Shown: positions 45,439-60,007 of the stretch, in pieces
Position numbering within the stretch: position 1 is the first letter of the stretch
How the letters are laid out: each line of letters opens with the position of its first letter
Assembly: GCF_036884655.1 (NCBI RefSeq)
Contig: NC_088331.1
Location: 15,839,501 to 15,903,500, forward strand
Direction: 5' to 3'
DNA length: 64,000 bases
Source of the DNA: Musa acuminata AAA Group
Taxonomy: Eukaryota > Streptophyta > Magnoliopsida > Zingiberales > Musaceae
Notes under the pieces: generated by a model
Database searches by the model: none
What the model was told of the DNA's origin: nothing
The model's input: only the letters and a program-made list of their open reading frames with translations
Program-made: the position numbers and the translations under genes

Positions 45439-48400
45439 AGACTTATAACTATCCATCCATAAGAAATAATTTTTATTTGATTCTTTTAAAAGTCATTCTT
45501 AGGATATTGGCTTTGATTAAATTTTGTTACCTATGATAATATATGTATCGTTAGTTGAATGATATACTAAATCTCTCTAAAACTCAATTAATATATTCTT
45601 TTGAAGACAATTCTAATAATATTTAAGATATATTCCTAAATATCTCAATACCAACAACATAAGTTGTCTTATTTATATTAATTATCTTAAATTATTTAGT
45701 GAAAAATATCTTAATCTCATGTAATAAACCAAGATCATTCTCAGGACATTAGCTTTAACTAAAATTTTTACCTATGTAATATTTATATCATTAGCAAAAT
45801 AAAACTACATACTAAATCATTTCAAGACTCAATCAATATATCCATTCTAAGATAGTTTTAACAATCTTTGATATCTATTCCTAAATATCTCAATGATAAT
45901 AATATAAATTATTTCATTTATATCAATCATCTTAAAATTATTAGTAAAAAGTATCTCGATCTCGTATTAGTAAAAAGTATCTCGATGTTATATAATAAAC
46001 CAAGATTACTATTGGCAAGTAGAGATATTATATATAAATCAATATAATAAACTTACTCCAAATGACCTTCAAATATAAACAATGATCAATAGTATTTTCT
46101 TTAAACCTAGAGAAAGTAATGGTATTATGAAACTTTATATATTATTATTTAGAAGTTTATTTAAGATCACAAATAGATTTCCTAAATTTGCAAGCAAACT
46201 TTTCTTTTTCTTCTCTACAAATTCTTTATGTTATTCCATATAAATTTTCTTATCTAGAATCCTATTCAGAAAATTAATTTTTATATTAATATAATATAAC
46301 TTAATATCATAATTAGTTACTAATATTATAATGATTTTTAATGAGTAAATTTTAAAGCTATAGAAAATATCTCACTATGGTCGATGTCTTCTTTATGAGT
46401 AAAACCTTTGATCATAAGTCTAACTTTATGTTATTCAATATTTCCCTTTGAGTTATATTTATTCTTAAAAATTAATTTATAATTGATTATTGTATAATTA
46501 TTGAACAACTCGATGATTTTTTAAATATCACTCCAATCTTTTAATTTTAATTTTTCTTTCATTGTGTCTCACTAGTTTTTAGAATTATCAATTTTCATAA
46601 CTTGTGAAAATAATAAAAAATCCTTTCGATTCCTATGTTGTATATATACCACATAATTATATTAAATAATTATAAAACTGATCCCATTTTAATTTAATAT
46701 TTTGTTAAGAATATCAATTGTGGTTATTCTACTAGTTTATCAATAGTGATATCAACATCATATGAGATTTTATTAATATTATTTTATTATTTATCTTAAT
46801 CAAATCACTTAGTAATTTGAGAAACAACAAAATCTAGAATCGAAAATGATAAAGAGTGTAACAACTTATATCTCCCCAATTTTAAATTATAAGATTATCA
46901 CTCCAACTAATTCATTATTCTATAGGAATCTAACAAAAAGATCAAAAATTTTGATCCTCATTTATAAAATTTATCATCCTTATCAAATTTGATAGTTTTT
47001 ATTATTTTTATCTAATTATCTCTCAAATTTATTTATATACATCTAAGGGTATCAATAATATAAGACACTACATTAATTAGATATATATGGTCATATTTTG
47101 ATAAGTCATCTATGAAGGTGGTAAAAAAATTTTCTTTATATAATAGAAAACATAAAATGATATATATATGTAAGTATATATAATCTCAAGATGTTCATTA
47201 AACTATATTTTATTTTAAATATTTAATTATAAAATTATTACAAACTCAAGATTAATATTAATTCTGTACAAACCATCATATAAACTTTCATAATCAACTT
47301 ATATTGAATCAAAAATATATTGAGTTTATTATCTAAAAAAGGATAATATATTAAAAATTCTAGATTAAAAAACTAAATTTTTATAATTATTGTAATATAG
47401 CATACCCCCTTGAAGATACATTAGATAAATTATTTTTAAATATAAGCAATAAGTAAAAATAACTATCAGTTAATATTATTCTATATAATGATGAATCTTT
47501 CATACTCCTTTGATATTTTTGAATTACAATAAAACTCTATCTATTATTGATAACAAAAGTTGAAGCGCCAAGTATAATCCATCGAATATTAAAATAGATT
47601 TATATAATATTTAATTCAAAATATATAAAGGTCAACTTATAATTTTTTTTTGAAGTAAATCTTAGAGGCCTGATAATTTTTGTCTAATATTCTTAAGCTT
47701 TGTAGTTTTATTAGTCATATTGAGGATATTATTTAGAATTCATCGAATGTCATAATATTGAGCTATAATCAGCTCTTTTATTAAGGCGACAATCAATAAT
47801 TTATTAACAAATTTTATTCACAAGTTATATTTTGTAATAAAATCTAAATATTATTAGTAATTATCAAAAAAACAAAGTCTAAATAGTCCTTTCTTAATTA
47901 TTTAGTTTAATTATTTATTTCATATAATTTTTAGCAATTAAGCTTGTGGTCTTTCCAACAAATCCGAATAAGGTCTTTTCAACTCATTTATAATAATTTA
48001 ATCGAAAAAATAAAGGGACAATAAAAGTATAATAATATAATAGAAAGTACCATAATAATAATAAAAATAATATAATATAAATAATTTATTAATAAATATT
48101 AAAATATTGATATAATCTATATTTTATCTTTTGAAAACTATTGACATATTTAGTGTTCACATAATATTTTATAATTATGAAGGACTAATATCATCTTTGT
48201 TAAATAGTATTACTATCTTAGAGTATGCAATCATAGACTATAAAGATATCTAAGATAATATCATCACACCCTATCATATAATTATTTAAATAGATATTTT
48301 TAATTATCTAAATCTTATAATTATATATATTTTTATAGATATTAATTTTTATATTATTAAATACTATTTATATAATTTAATTTTATTATTTATTAGTTTC

Positions 48401-49161
48401 AACCACTTTAGTGGCTACAAGACTAATATAAAAATATAAAATCCATCTTAAATGTCATGTAAATAGTAAAATATTTTAATAATTTACAACTCATAAGCCT
48501 ATTATCCCAAGTTACTTTGGCAACTATAAGACAGATAAAATTTATAAATATAAATTATAAATAATATTTATTAATTTTTTAATATAATTTATGTAAAAAT
48601 AGTTTAATAATAACATAATAATATTAAATATCAAATATTAATTGATATAAAAAAAACTCATATGGTGAGTATAATCATGATAAAATAATAATCATAACTT
48701 TATATAAAAAATAAATATTATTTGTTTTTTAATATACATTTGAATAATCACATAAATATCCAAAAGTAATAATTAAAATTTAAGTACTACAACCAAATAA
48801 AAAAACACATTTTATTTAAGAAAACTGTAAAAGAGATTCATGATTTATAATTTTTTTAATACTATATGGAACTCTAAATAAGATATATTAACCCTATTTA
48901 ATTGGATAAGTCCAAAATTGGGCTACCCAAATTAGGCTAAAAGATTTGGGCCAAATATTAGCCCAATGAGGCTAATAAAAAATAGAGATTACCTAGATCA
49001 AAATTAGTCTTTGATCAAAATAAAGTTTGATTAAGGTCAAAATTAGTCAAAAACTAGAATTCTGACTATATTAAATTTACATTATGATATAATCAAAATA
49101 CAATCAAGCTATAGTCAAAATAAAATATGATCATAAATTAGGATTGACCAAGGTCAAAATT
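45439..49161. other. Very AT-rich decayed retroelement sequence
   Basis: No intact ORF. Minus-strand copia remnants are recognisable in places (see 46340-46470). The remainder is probably decayed copia-E pol, gag and LTR, with many short insertions and deletions. Confidence 0.5.
46340..46470 (-). pseudogene. Copia-E reverse transcriptase remnant
   Basis: Minus strand reads HKVRLMIKGFTHKEDIDHSEIFS, clearly the copia RT stretch usually [20 protein letters not shown]. Flanking frames are broken. It is the upstream partner of the RNase H remnant at 33300-33690. Confidence 0.7.
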
Positions 49162-49233
49162 ACTAGTCATAGGTGTTCTGTAAGTTGGTCATGTGAGTGA
49201 TGATATACGTGACATGACATGCACTCTTTTTAC

Positions 49234-49275
<42 letters not shown>

Positions 49276-49585
49276 TTTTTCACTTTATATTACTTAATAC
49301 ATAAATATATTATGATGTCTATGGATGTAATGGGAATTGGATCGTGATGAGATCACAATGATGAGATCGATTTACCTTTAAACACAAACGCTAAATAATC
49401 TTGATCATAGGTTACTCGAGAGAAACATCGAGGTAACTGAATAGATTAGTGTGCTATAAACTTGTTTATATGATAGAGGCGGTTAGTCTCATAGCTGCTC
49501 ATGTGGGGATATTATGACTAAAATACAAGTGCTCATTGGAGAATAAGTTCAATGATTCATCCACTTAAAGAATGCTAGATGGTTG
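49162..49585 (+). repeat. Copia-C LTR, 5' part
   Basis: Homologous to the start of the solo LTR at 33980. It includes a (TTA)n microsatellite at 49234-49273. It is interrupted at 49585 by a second copia-C LTR in the opposite orientation. Confidence 0.75.
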
Positions 49586-50756
49586 TGTAGGAAAATCTAG
49601 GGGCGACATCACATGCGTAGTAGAAGAACAGAAAACAAAATCCCAAATTTTCTAAAAAGGTGTTCATCGTCGTGCGAAAATTAGTACGTAAAAATCACGA
49701 AATTGAAAACTACGTGTGAGATAGTTGTGTTACTTAGGGAGATCATATATCCCTGAATCTATACAAATCTGTAGGACAGGATGAAGGAGGCCAAGCGTCC
49801 TCATCTCTAGTGGTGATCCACACAATAGGGCTATGATGATGCTCTCTAAATTGTTACCTAAATCTTCACACCTGTTATATGAGGAGGAGAAGGGGAGAGG
49901 AGAATAGGAGGTGGCAACCAAGAAACCTCTAGCCTATGAGTATTTGGTTCCATTCTATTTATAGAGCCCCCCAATCAACTTAACCCTAATGGATCATGCC
50001 CTATTGGGTATTGGATCTTCATCCAACTACATAAACCTCTTAGATTAGTGGATCTCTATCTAATAATCTCTCATTGGCTCTTATTGGACCTTATCCATAG
50101 GATCCAATAATTCAGGGACTTATTGGGTATCCAATAAGATAGGGGCTCCGGTGGATATCTCATATATGAACCTCTACTCATCGCAATGCCTACTATATGT
50201 GTGTGACCCTCTAGGCCCAATATCGAGCTAGCTATGAGTCATACCTATCAAAACTCATTTTGGCTCAGTGAATTATTATCTCCATAATAATTCACTCGAT
50301 TCAACGATTACGAACATACAAGGCCACTACGCCATAGTCCCCAAATGATACAAGGGAACCTAATCAGTTAGACCTATCCTTAATTATCATATATATATAG
50401 TCCCTCATCCATGCAATATCCCAGAGACTATATACCGGGCATGGTACTATCAGACCTATACGATTTCTACTCGAGTCTCGCTCTAATCGGACTCTCCTAA
50501 AGAACTCTTTCTCTCTCAATTCGATTGGCCCTAGCTAGGGATTTGTTTGAGCAAGAACACATGTGATATTTCTCTTATGGCACCGAGAGTGGATGTTCCT
50601 CTATTGACACTCAATAGTCCTTGTAAGGTTGGCTACCACTTTCGATGACCGACTGTGTTAGATCTGAAACTTCCTGGCTTATAAGTCCGGTATCAGAAAT
50701 GAAGTACTCATAAAGGACATCCTTGCTATCTCAAGTCTAAAAACTAGATATACCAC
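49586..50756 (-). repeat. Copia-C LTR (minus), 3' part
   Basis: Starts TGTAGGAAAATC on the + strand, the reverse of the LTR end, and is homologous to the reverse complement of 44206-45433. It stops at 50756 where a SIRE-type LTR begins. Confidence 0.8.
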
Positions 50757-51834
50757 TGTTATGATCAAGTCAACACTAAGAGAGGGGGGGTGGGGGGTGA
50801 ATTAGTGTTTTCGATAAAAATAACGTTGATTCAAAGATTCGTTCGATAAAGCTTACATTCGCAAAAATGTTTAAATGTTCACAAGTGAGGGCAATGAGCA
50901 AGTAAATCAGTGAGTGATGAGAATGAAAAAACATGAAATAAATGACATAAAAAGAAAGCACATCATATTTATAGTGGTTCGGTCATCGTGACCTACATCC
51001 ACTTCTGATTCCTCCTCCATTGATGCCACTAGCGTCCACTAACAGTCTTCCTTCAATAAGTGAAGATGAACCACCCTTTTACAACTCTTTCTCTTTTTTA
51101 CATGTTTAGGAGATAACCTAGTACAAGCCTCACACCTCTCTTAGATTGATTATAAAACTAAAGAAGGAATAGGAGGACACTTAGCATTTTTTCAACACTT
51201 TTACAACCAAAATCTCATACTTTTATTCACACTTTTCATACTCTTTCTTTTATGCAGGAAAGAGTAGGGTATTTATAGGCCCTAATGACTTCAAAAATAA
51301 AGTAAAAAAATGTTTCATCCTGAGTTTTTGGGATACTGGTGGTACCACCACCAATACTAAGCGACACCACTACCTGATAGAGCTTCGGAGACTGGGCTCT
51401 GGTAGTACCACTACTTGACAGAGTAGTACCATTGCTTGGCAGTATTAATTACCAATGGTACCAGAGTCCAGTCTAGGTGGTATCACCACCCATACCACTT
51501 GGGAGGTTTAGCCTCAAGTAATACCACCGCTTGACATGGCTCCAAGTGGCTGAATAGGCCATCCAATCGGTCCAATTCAGTCCTATTAAAAGTCTAATTG
51601 GCTCTTAATTGAGTTACTATAATTTTTCTCAAAACTAACTCAAATTAAAGTCCTACCTACGATAGTTAAGGCTAAAACAATTACGATATACGTAATCTAA
51701 GTTGCCTGACACATTAATTGTTCAATCGAACTCTCGGTGAACTTCTAATGAACTCCCGGTGATCTTCCAGCAATCTTTCGATGAACTCCCGATGAACTTC
51801 CGATAAGCTTTTAGCGAACTCCCGATGAACTTCA
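50757..51834 (-). repeat. SIRE-type LTR (minus), 3' part
   Basis: Reverse-oriented LTR: starts TGTTATGATC, poly(G) tract at about 50783-50796, reversed TATA near 51272, GGTGGTACCACCACC-type motifs (51334-51550). The 5' part is cut by the copia-C LTR beginning at 51835. Confidence 0.8.
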
Positions 51835-52415
51835 TGTTGGAAAATCTTGGGGCCGACATCACATGTGCAGCGTAAGAACAAAAAATAAAATCCCCTATTC
51901 CAAAAGAGATGTTCGTCGTCGTGCGAAGATTGGTGCATAAAATCCACGAAACTTAAAACTATATATAGAGTAGATTGTGTTACCTAGGGAGATCGTATAT
52001 TCATAAATCCTTACAGATCTCTAGGAGAGGGTGAAGGAGGTTAATCGTCCTCCTCTCTAGCAGTGATCTACACAATAAGGCTGCGACGATGCTCCTCAAA
52101 ACTCTAGACCTACTATGAGGTAGAGAGGGAGAGGAGAATATGAGAAACAAGCAAAGGCTATTTATAGAGGTCCCCTATCAAACCCTAATGGATCCTCTCC
52201 TATTGGGTTTTAGATCTGCATCCAATTACCCAAGCCTCTTAGATTAGTGGATCTCTATCCAATAATCTCTCATGGGCTTTTATTGGATCTCATCCATAGG
52301 ATCCAATAATTCAGGGGCTTATTGGATATCCAATAAGATAGAGGCTCCGGCGGATATCTCATATCCGAACCTCTACTCATTGCAACACCTACCATATGTG
52401 TATGACCCTCTACCC
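51835..52415 (-). repeat. Copia-C LTR (minus), 3' part, truncated
   Basis: Starts TGTTGGAAAATC on the + strand and is homologous to 49586-50210. It ends abruptly near 52415 where Sirevirus internal sequence begins. Confidence 0.75.
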
Positions 52416-52930
52416 TCTACTCATTTCTCCCCGTTTGTCATCAACAAAAAGAAGAATCATTCAATAATTATGTAAATATTTTAAACTATTCAAGTAAGTT
52501 TTACATCAATTTTTGCAAGCTAGTAAATTTATGAAATGAGAAGTTAAGCAAAAACTTTGCATGATAACTACTTCTTGAAATGGGCAAGCTAACATTTTTA
52601 CTTTAGATGTATAAGCACTTTTTGGTTCTTCTTGAGATATGCAAGTTTCTTTCTTCCTTTTGTCATAAAAATAAAAAGAAGAGAAAAAAGAAGAAGGGAG
52701 GAATTCATTTATCACAAGAAAATTCAAGTTATAAGAACCAAATCCATGAAAATATTTGAATCAAATCAAATCCATGAACCAAATCAAATCCAAGAAAAAA
52801 TAAGTTTCATTGAATCAAGCTTCTACTTTCACAAAGAAAAAAGATTCATCATAAAAGATCAAAATGTGCATACTAGAAATCCTTATTTTAAGATAGAAGT
52901 TGTGTACAAAGAGAAATGATTCATCATAAA
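52416..52930 (-). pseudogene. Sirevirus 3' internal fragment (minus)
   Basis: Around 52430-52450 the minus strand reads TTTTTGTTGATGACAAACGG, the same sequence that carries a polypurine tract downstream of pol in the elements at 22195 and 41160. The rest is AT-rich and non-coding, as expected for that region. Confidence 0.55.
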
Positions 52931-53099
52931 TGATCCCGATCTCCACTAGAGATTCACTAGAGGTCTTCGATTTGTATACAAGGAGTTATGTGTTTCACAA
53001 AAAAATAATGAGAGTAGATTAAGATAGAAGTCCTTATTTTAATTATTTATTTTTATAAAATCTGTATGTTATTTATTTCTGCTGTATCTTTATTTTTAG

Positions 53100-56000
53100 A
53101 AGAACATCATTTTCGAATCTCTTACGTGACATACTTGATGTCAACTACCTCATTAGTCTAAATTATATGGATTGGCTCCGCAACTTGAGAATTATTCTCA
53201 TGGCGAAAAAAATCACGTATGTTCTTAGTACAATGATGCCTACGCCTAAGGAAAGGGTAAATGAGAATGAGATCACTCACTAAGTAAAGTATATAAATGA
53301 TTCTACTCTTTCTTAGTATTATATATTGGGCTCCATGACTCCTGAGTTATAGAGACATCATGAAAAAATGGATGTCAGGTCCATTCTCCTATATCTTTAC
53401 AAATTATTTAAGGAACAAGGAAGGACTTAATGATATGAGTTATCTAAGAGTCTTTTCCATGCTAGAATAATTGAGGAGACACTAGTTCAAAACCATGTCC
53501 AAAAGATGATCGAGTAGATAGAGAAACTCATAGGTCTAGGAATGGTCCTAGAGGATGACTTATGTATGGACCTTATGTTTTAGTCTTTACTAGATTTCTT
53601 TTCTTAGTTCATAATAAATTTTAATATGAAAAAGCTTGAGGTGACTCTCCTTGAGCTCCTTAATATGTTGAGGGAGGTAGTGAGCACTATCAAGAAAGAA
53701 AAACTAGTTATCTATGTTGGTAAGGCCAAAAGGAAAAGGAAGGTTGAAAAGCCCCTTAAAAAGGACAAGGGCAAGAGAAGACCGAGTAAAGCAAAAGTTA
53801 CTAAGAAAGACCTAACAAAGGACAATGGTCAATGATTCCACTATGGCAAAGATAGGCACTAGAAGAGGAACTACAAAGAGTATCTTACAGAGAGGGCGAA
53901 ACAGAAGCTTGGAGAAGCTTTAGATACATTCATGATCAGTCCCCATTTATCAGAATCTTATGATAACACATAGGTATTAGATACCGGTAGTATTTATCAT
54001 ATATATAATTTATTGTAGGTTTTGATAAAATCTTGGAGATTGGTGAGAGGCGAGATGGACCTCAAGATGCGCAATGGAGTAAAAGTTGTTATAGTGGTTG
54101 TTGGTGAGGTCACCCTACATTTGCCTAGTGGAGCTATTATTGCATTAGATATATGTTTTGTTATTCATTCTATTATCAAAAATATTATTTTCATTTCATG
54201 TTTAACAATTAGTGGATATAAATTAGTTTTTGAGAATAATGGTTGTTTGATATTATTAGATGATAAGATCATCATGAAAGGAATATTGCATAATAGTTTG
54301 TTTATGGTAGATACTACTCTATATATTATGAATATAAGTGAATCTATAAAAGGAAACGAGATGAGATGAATATTTTATACCTATGACATTATAGGCTAGG
54401 TCATATCCATGAAAGAAGAATTTAAAAGTTGCTAAAGGATGGATATCTAGATCCATTCGACTATGAGTCATATGTAACTTGTGAGTCTTGCCTTCGTAGA
54501 AAATTGACTAACTTTTTATTTAGTGGAACTAGAAAGAGAGCTACTAAGTTGTTGGAACTCATACATAGTGATGTATATAGTCCTATATCAACTCATGTCA
54601 TAGGTGATAACTCCTACTTCATTACTTTTACTAGCAATTTCTCAAGGTATGGACATGCGTACTTGATGAAGTACAAGTCGGAGGCTATTCATGAAGTATA
54701 AGAATGAAGTGAAGAATTAGACTGGAAAGAGTATCAAAACTCTTCAATCAGATCGAGGAGGTGAGTAGTTGAGTATAGAGTTGATCTAGTTCCTCAAGGA
54801 CCATAGGATTATGTATCAATGGACACCTCTTTATATACCCAAGCTTAATAGTGTCTTTGAGAGGAGGAATCACACACTATTAGACATGGTGCGGTCCATG
54901 ATGAGTTTCATCAACCTACCCATCTCATTATGAGGATACACCCTAGAGACCGTAACTTACCTTCTGAATAGAATTTCAACTAAGTCGATAGTATCTACTC
55001 CATATGAGATATAGAAAGGTAAAAAGCTCAATCTTAAGGTTGTTAAGATTTGGGTGTGCCTTACCCACGTTAAGAGATACAACCCCGACAAGTTGGAATC
55101 CAGGATGAAGAGGTGTAAGTTTGTGAGATACCTCAAAAAAACTTGTAGGTATTATTTCTATCACCTAAATGACCAAAAAGTCTTTATAGCCAAGAGAGTA
55201 GTGTTCCTTAAGAAGGAACACATTCTTAGTCGAGATAATGGGAGCATGATAGAGTTGAGCGAGGTTGGAGAACCTAGTTCAAGCATCACTCCACAGCCCG
55301 AGTCTACTCAGGTACCTAGCATACAAGTTCAAACTTTACGTAGGTCCGATAGAGTGCCTCATCCTCTTGAGAGATATGTGGGATATATTAAAGAATTCTG
55401 AGATGGATTCTATATAGTCCAACAAGGTTTGGAACCTAATTAATGCACCCGAGGGTATTATACCCATTGGTTGCAAGTGGATTTAAAGATCATAGTAGAT
55501 GAAAATATAAAGACCTATAGAGTAAGACTAATGGCTAAGGGGTATCATCAAAGGCAATGTGTTGACTATGATAAAACCTTCTTATCTATAGTCATGCTAA
55601 AATCTATCCGAATTCTATTGGCTATTGCAGCACATTATGATTACAAGATCTGACAAATGGATGTGAAAACTACATTCCTTAATGACAACCTTGATGAGAA
55701 GGTATAAATGATATAGTTTGAGGTATTTGTATCCAAGGATAGTCCAAATAAAGTGTGTATGTTACTTAGGTCCATCTATATACTAAAGCAAGCTTTTCGA
55801 AGTTGGAACATAAGATTTAATGAGGCGATCAGATTTTATAACTTCATTAAGAACGAAGATAAACCTTGTATTAATAGGAAGATAAGTGAGAGCGCTATCA
55901 TCTTCTTGGTGTTATATATGGATGACATCCTAATCATTAGGAATGATATATGAATGCTCTATACAGTAAGGATTTAGGGAAAGTATCCTATATATTGAGG

Positions 56001-56875
56001 AAGGATTTGGATATGTAGAGATAGATCTAAGAAGATGCTTAGCTTGTCCTAGTCTAGGTACATAGATACCATTACCAAAAGGTTTGTAATGAAAAATTTC
56101 AAAAGATATCTCATATCGATGAGACATGAGATATTATTTTCTATAAGTATATCCCAAAAACTCCAAAAGAAAGGGTAGATATGGATAGAAAATCCTATAC
56201 TTCAACGATAGGATCTATCATATATGCTATGCTATATACTATGCCTGATAAAGTGCATGCTTTGAATGTCATGAGTAGGTATCATGCGGATCCAGACTTG
56301 AAGCATTGGAAAGTAGTAAAGTGTATCCTTATACTTGAGAAGGAATAAAGATCTTTTACTGGTATATAGAGGAAGTAACCTTAGGGTTGAGGGCTATACG
56401 AACTCGAGCTTCTGGTCTGATATTGATGATAGCAAGTCTAATTCAGGGTATGTGTTCACCCTGGATGAAGGAGCAGTATGCTGGAAGAGTTCCAAGCAAG
56501 ATACTACTATTGACTCGACCATAGAGGCAAAGTACATTATTGTGATAGAGGCAACAAAGAAGGGAGTCTAGATGTAGAAGTTCATTATATATTTGAAGTC
56601 GTGCCAGGTAGTGAGGAGCTGATTCCCTTATATTGCGACAACAATAAGGCAATTGCTCAAGCAAAGGAACCCAGGTTTCATTAAAAGTCAAAGCACATTC
56701 TGAGAAGATTCTACATAATTAGAGAGATAGTCGCTTAAGGAGATATGATAGTGGAAAGAGTTTCATCCAAAAATAACATCACAGATCCACTAATAAAGTC
56801 GTTGTCTTAAATTGTCTTTGAGCATCATAGAGGTCTAATGGAGATCAAACATATAAGTGATTGACTTTAGGTCAA
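53100..56875 (+). pseudogene. Copia-C gag-pol, decayed
   Basis: Full-length but inactive Ty1-copia coding region. Order: gag with NYMDWLRNLR-like start (about 53150-53200) and a lysine-rich region with a degraded knuckle (53626-53880); protease-like LDTGSIYHIYN (about 53980); integrase with zinc-site CESCLRRK and HSDVYSPIS (54429-54701); RT with KGYHQRQCVDYDKTF and an intact YMDDILI catalytic motif (about 55915); RNase H with an SNSGYVFTLD stretch (56335-56571) and a tail ending DPLIKSLS near 56800. At least a dozen stops break it. It is related to the fragment at 3450-4043. Confidence 0.8.
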
Positions 56876-56884
56876 GTGGGAGAT

Positions 56885-58403
56885 TGCTTGATGTATAAAT
56901 ATATTGTGATATCCATGGATTTATGTAATGACAATCGGATCATGATGATATCATGATAATGAGACTAATTCACCTTTAAACATAGACTATAAATAATCTT
57001 GATCGTAGATTACTCGAAAGGGACATTGAGATAACTAGATAGATTGATATACTGTATACCCATCCATATGATGGAGGCGGCTAGTCTCATAGCTGCTCAT
57101 GTAGGGACACTAGGGCTACAGTGCAGGTACTCATTGGAGAATGAGTTCACTGATTGATTTGCTTACGAAATATTAGATGGTTGATGATACCTTATGATCA
57201 AACAATGATTTCATCATCCCAATGGCATACCTGGTCCTTAGACTGGAGAAACAATGATGTCTTGTATAAGTACTTTATTCTTTGATATCGAACTTATAGG
57301 TTTGAAAGTTTAAGATCTATCATAACCGGTCATCGGGAGTGGCAACCAATCTTACAAAGGTTATTGAGTATCAATAGAGGATTATTCACTATTGGTGTCA
57401 TGAGAGAAATATCATATATATTCTTGTTTAAATAAATTCTTAGACAAGGTCATTCGGATTGAGTGAGAAAGAGTTCTCTAGGAGAATCTGACGAGAGTGA
57501 GACTCGAGGAGAAATTATTTGGGTCCGATAGCGCCATACCCAATATATGATCTTTGAGATATTAGATGAATAAAGGACTATAGGTATATAATAACTAAGG
57601 ACAAATAGGTTTAAAGGATTGGATTTTCCTATATCATCTAAGGACTACAGCGTATTGGTATAGTATGTCCGTAGTTGATGAGTCGAGTGAATTATTATAA
57701 AGATAATAATTCATTAAGCCAAAAAGAGTTCTGATAGGTATGACTCATGGCTAGCTCGATATTGGGCCTAGAGAGTCACACACATATGGTAGGTGTTGCG
57801 ATGAGTAGAGGTTTGAATATGAGATATTCAATGGAGCCCTTGAATTATTGAATCCCAAAGATGAGATCCAATAAGAGCTGATAAGAGATTATTGGGTAAA
57901 GATCTACTAATCTAATACGCTTGAGCAATTGGATGAAGATCCAATACCCAATAGGGTAGAATCCATTATGGTTAAGTTGACAAGGGACCTCTATAAATAG
58001 GAGGGAACCAAATAGTCATAGGCTAGGTTTTTTGGTTGTTACCTTATAATCTCCTCTCTCCTTCCCAACCAACAACCGATGTTTGGGGTCGGCCCCTTCT
58101 TGATTGTGAGGTGTGCGTAGCAAGGAGATTTGAGCAATGATTTGAGGAGTATCTTCGTAGCTCATACTATGTGGATCACCGCTAGAGAGGAGGGCGCTTA
58201 ATCTCCTTCATTCTCTTCTACAGATCTATATGAATTCAAGGATATATGATCTCCTTAAGTAATTATCTTATGTGTAGTTTTTAGTTTCGTATATTTTTAC
58301 GTATATCTTTACATGACGATAAGAAACCTTTTTTTTATGAAAAATCTATGATTTGTATTTATGTTCTTTCGTACCGTATGTGATGTCGTCCCATATTTTT
58401 TAA
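56885..58403 (+). repeat. Copia-C 3' LTR
   Basis: Follows a polypurine tract (AAGTGGGAGAT, 56874-56884) directly. Homologous to the two halves of the solo LTR at 33980-45433. It lacks about 100 bp at its start relative to that copy, and its last bases (CATATTTTTTA) differ from the TTTTCAACA end. Confidence 0.75.
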
Positions 58404-58919
58404 TAAAAATTAGTTAAAATTAAACTTTCCCAAATTAAGTCAAAATCAAGGTTGATCATGTCAGAATCCATATGATTGATTGTGACCATAGTTCCCCATG
58501 GCATGAACTACAGCATCTTCTTTTCCTTTGTTGGCAATGATATGCCACCATCGTCATCGTCCATCGCATAACAAACCACCAAATCACTATTATTCATTAC
58601 AGTTTGCCCGATGTGTTGCATCGCAATGCCTCGTCGGTTGCCCTTTTGTGTCGTCACTAGGAGCAGTACCCAAATAACTGCCACCCAAGAAGTCTTTTGG
58701 CATCGCTTAAGGAGCTGCATTGTTGACCGTATATGCCCAACCAGCGCTGTGCATAGCCATCTCACCGTGGCATCTCCATCACATAGTTGTCATATGACCC
58801 TCGGCATTTTTCCCAAATGCTATGTTAGCTATCCACAAGCAGCACCCAAACCACCAACATGGGTCACGTGGCCTCCGACAACCTTGCTGCTAACAAGCAT
58901 ATGTCTATAGGAAATCATT
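58404..58919. other. Stretch with no recognised gene
   Basis: Moderate-GC sequence (58500-58900) with two overlapping short frames on opposite strands and no recognised domain. Possibly an old element or gene fragment. Confidence 0.35.
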
Positions 58920-59187
58920 ATATATTAACACACATTAATGCTAGGATCAGCGACAAAGCAAGTCATAGACATATGTTATACCATTATAGAAAGTAAGTCA
59001 TTTGACGATACAAGAGTAAAGAGTCTCTGATAAACAATTATGAGAGTCACTCCTATTAAGATCATCTCAATAAAAAAATTACTATAATTATACTTTTCTT
59101 TTATGGACTAATAAATCAAATCAGAAATCTAATCAAGACCATAATATATCTTATTCCAATTAAATATGATCACATAATCTAACATAT
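58920..59187 (-). repeat. Copia-E-type LTR fragment
   Basis: On the minus strand this starts TTAGATTATGTGATCATATTT and resembles 32540-32881. Confidence 0.5.
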
Positions 59188-60007
59188 GAAAAATGATTAC
59201 ACATTTTAATGGCATCAAATTAAAGATCACATGAACATGATAAAAAAAAAAAAGAGCCATTGAGTTATTTGAAAAAGAAACTTCATTAAATATTTTTAAT
59301 TAAGATTGGTGAGGATGAGCCGAAGTACTAAAGCAACAGGTTCTTTGCAATATAGAATTTCTTAAAATAAATAATTTACTTTTACTTTTCTTAGAAATAT
59401 AAAAATATATATTTTTATCTTCTTATACGAAAGAAGTTGCCAGGTTTGACAAATGATTGGTGGTAAAAAATTTAGAAGATGTTGTGGATAAGGACATAAA
59501 AAATATTATTATTAAAGGTGAAACCAAGAGAGGTTGGGATATGAAGAGATTAGAAGTGATTAGGATAAATAAAAAGTTTTCTGTGTGTACGATTACCCGT
59601 TCCCTTCTCTATTGCAAGGCTTTGGCCCATTAAAATGACGTCGGGGGGTGGAGGTGGGACGTCCAATGAGCACAATCTACGAGGCATCACGTGAACCACA
59701 ACTAACCTCCACACAATGCAAAATTTGGAACGCTTTCCCCAGCGCCGGGCACCAGTGAAAAGGAAACAAAATAAAAATCCAAATAAACAGCCACAAGTCG
59801 CCTTGTTAAATTACTATGATTACGTCTTCGCCAACACGAACACCACCGACGAATAGTCACAACGGTAATCTAAAGAAACAAAGATGAAAGAGTAACGCGG
59901 AGTAACTACAAATTACAAATCGTACAAAAGTTGTCTAAAGCAACGTTTTGTTTTTGGATTATTTTTTTCGCTGCAGAACGCCAACAAGGTTGGACTGGGG
60001 TGGGCTG
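59188..60007. other. 3' flank of the glucanase gene
   Basis: AT-rich to 59600, then mixed composition. No ORF is supported. The 3' untranslated region of the minus-strand glucanase gene should lie here, below 60008. Confidence 0.45.
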
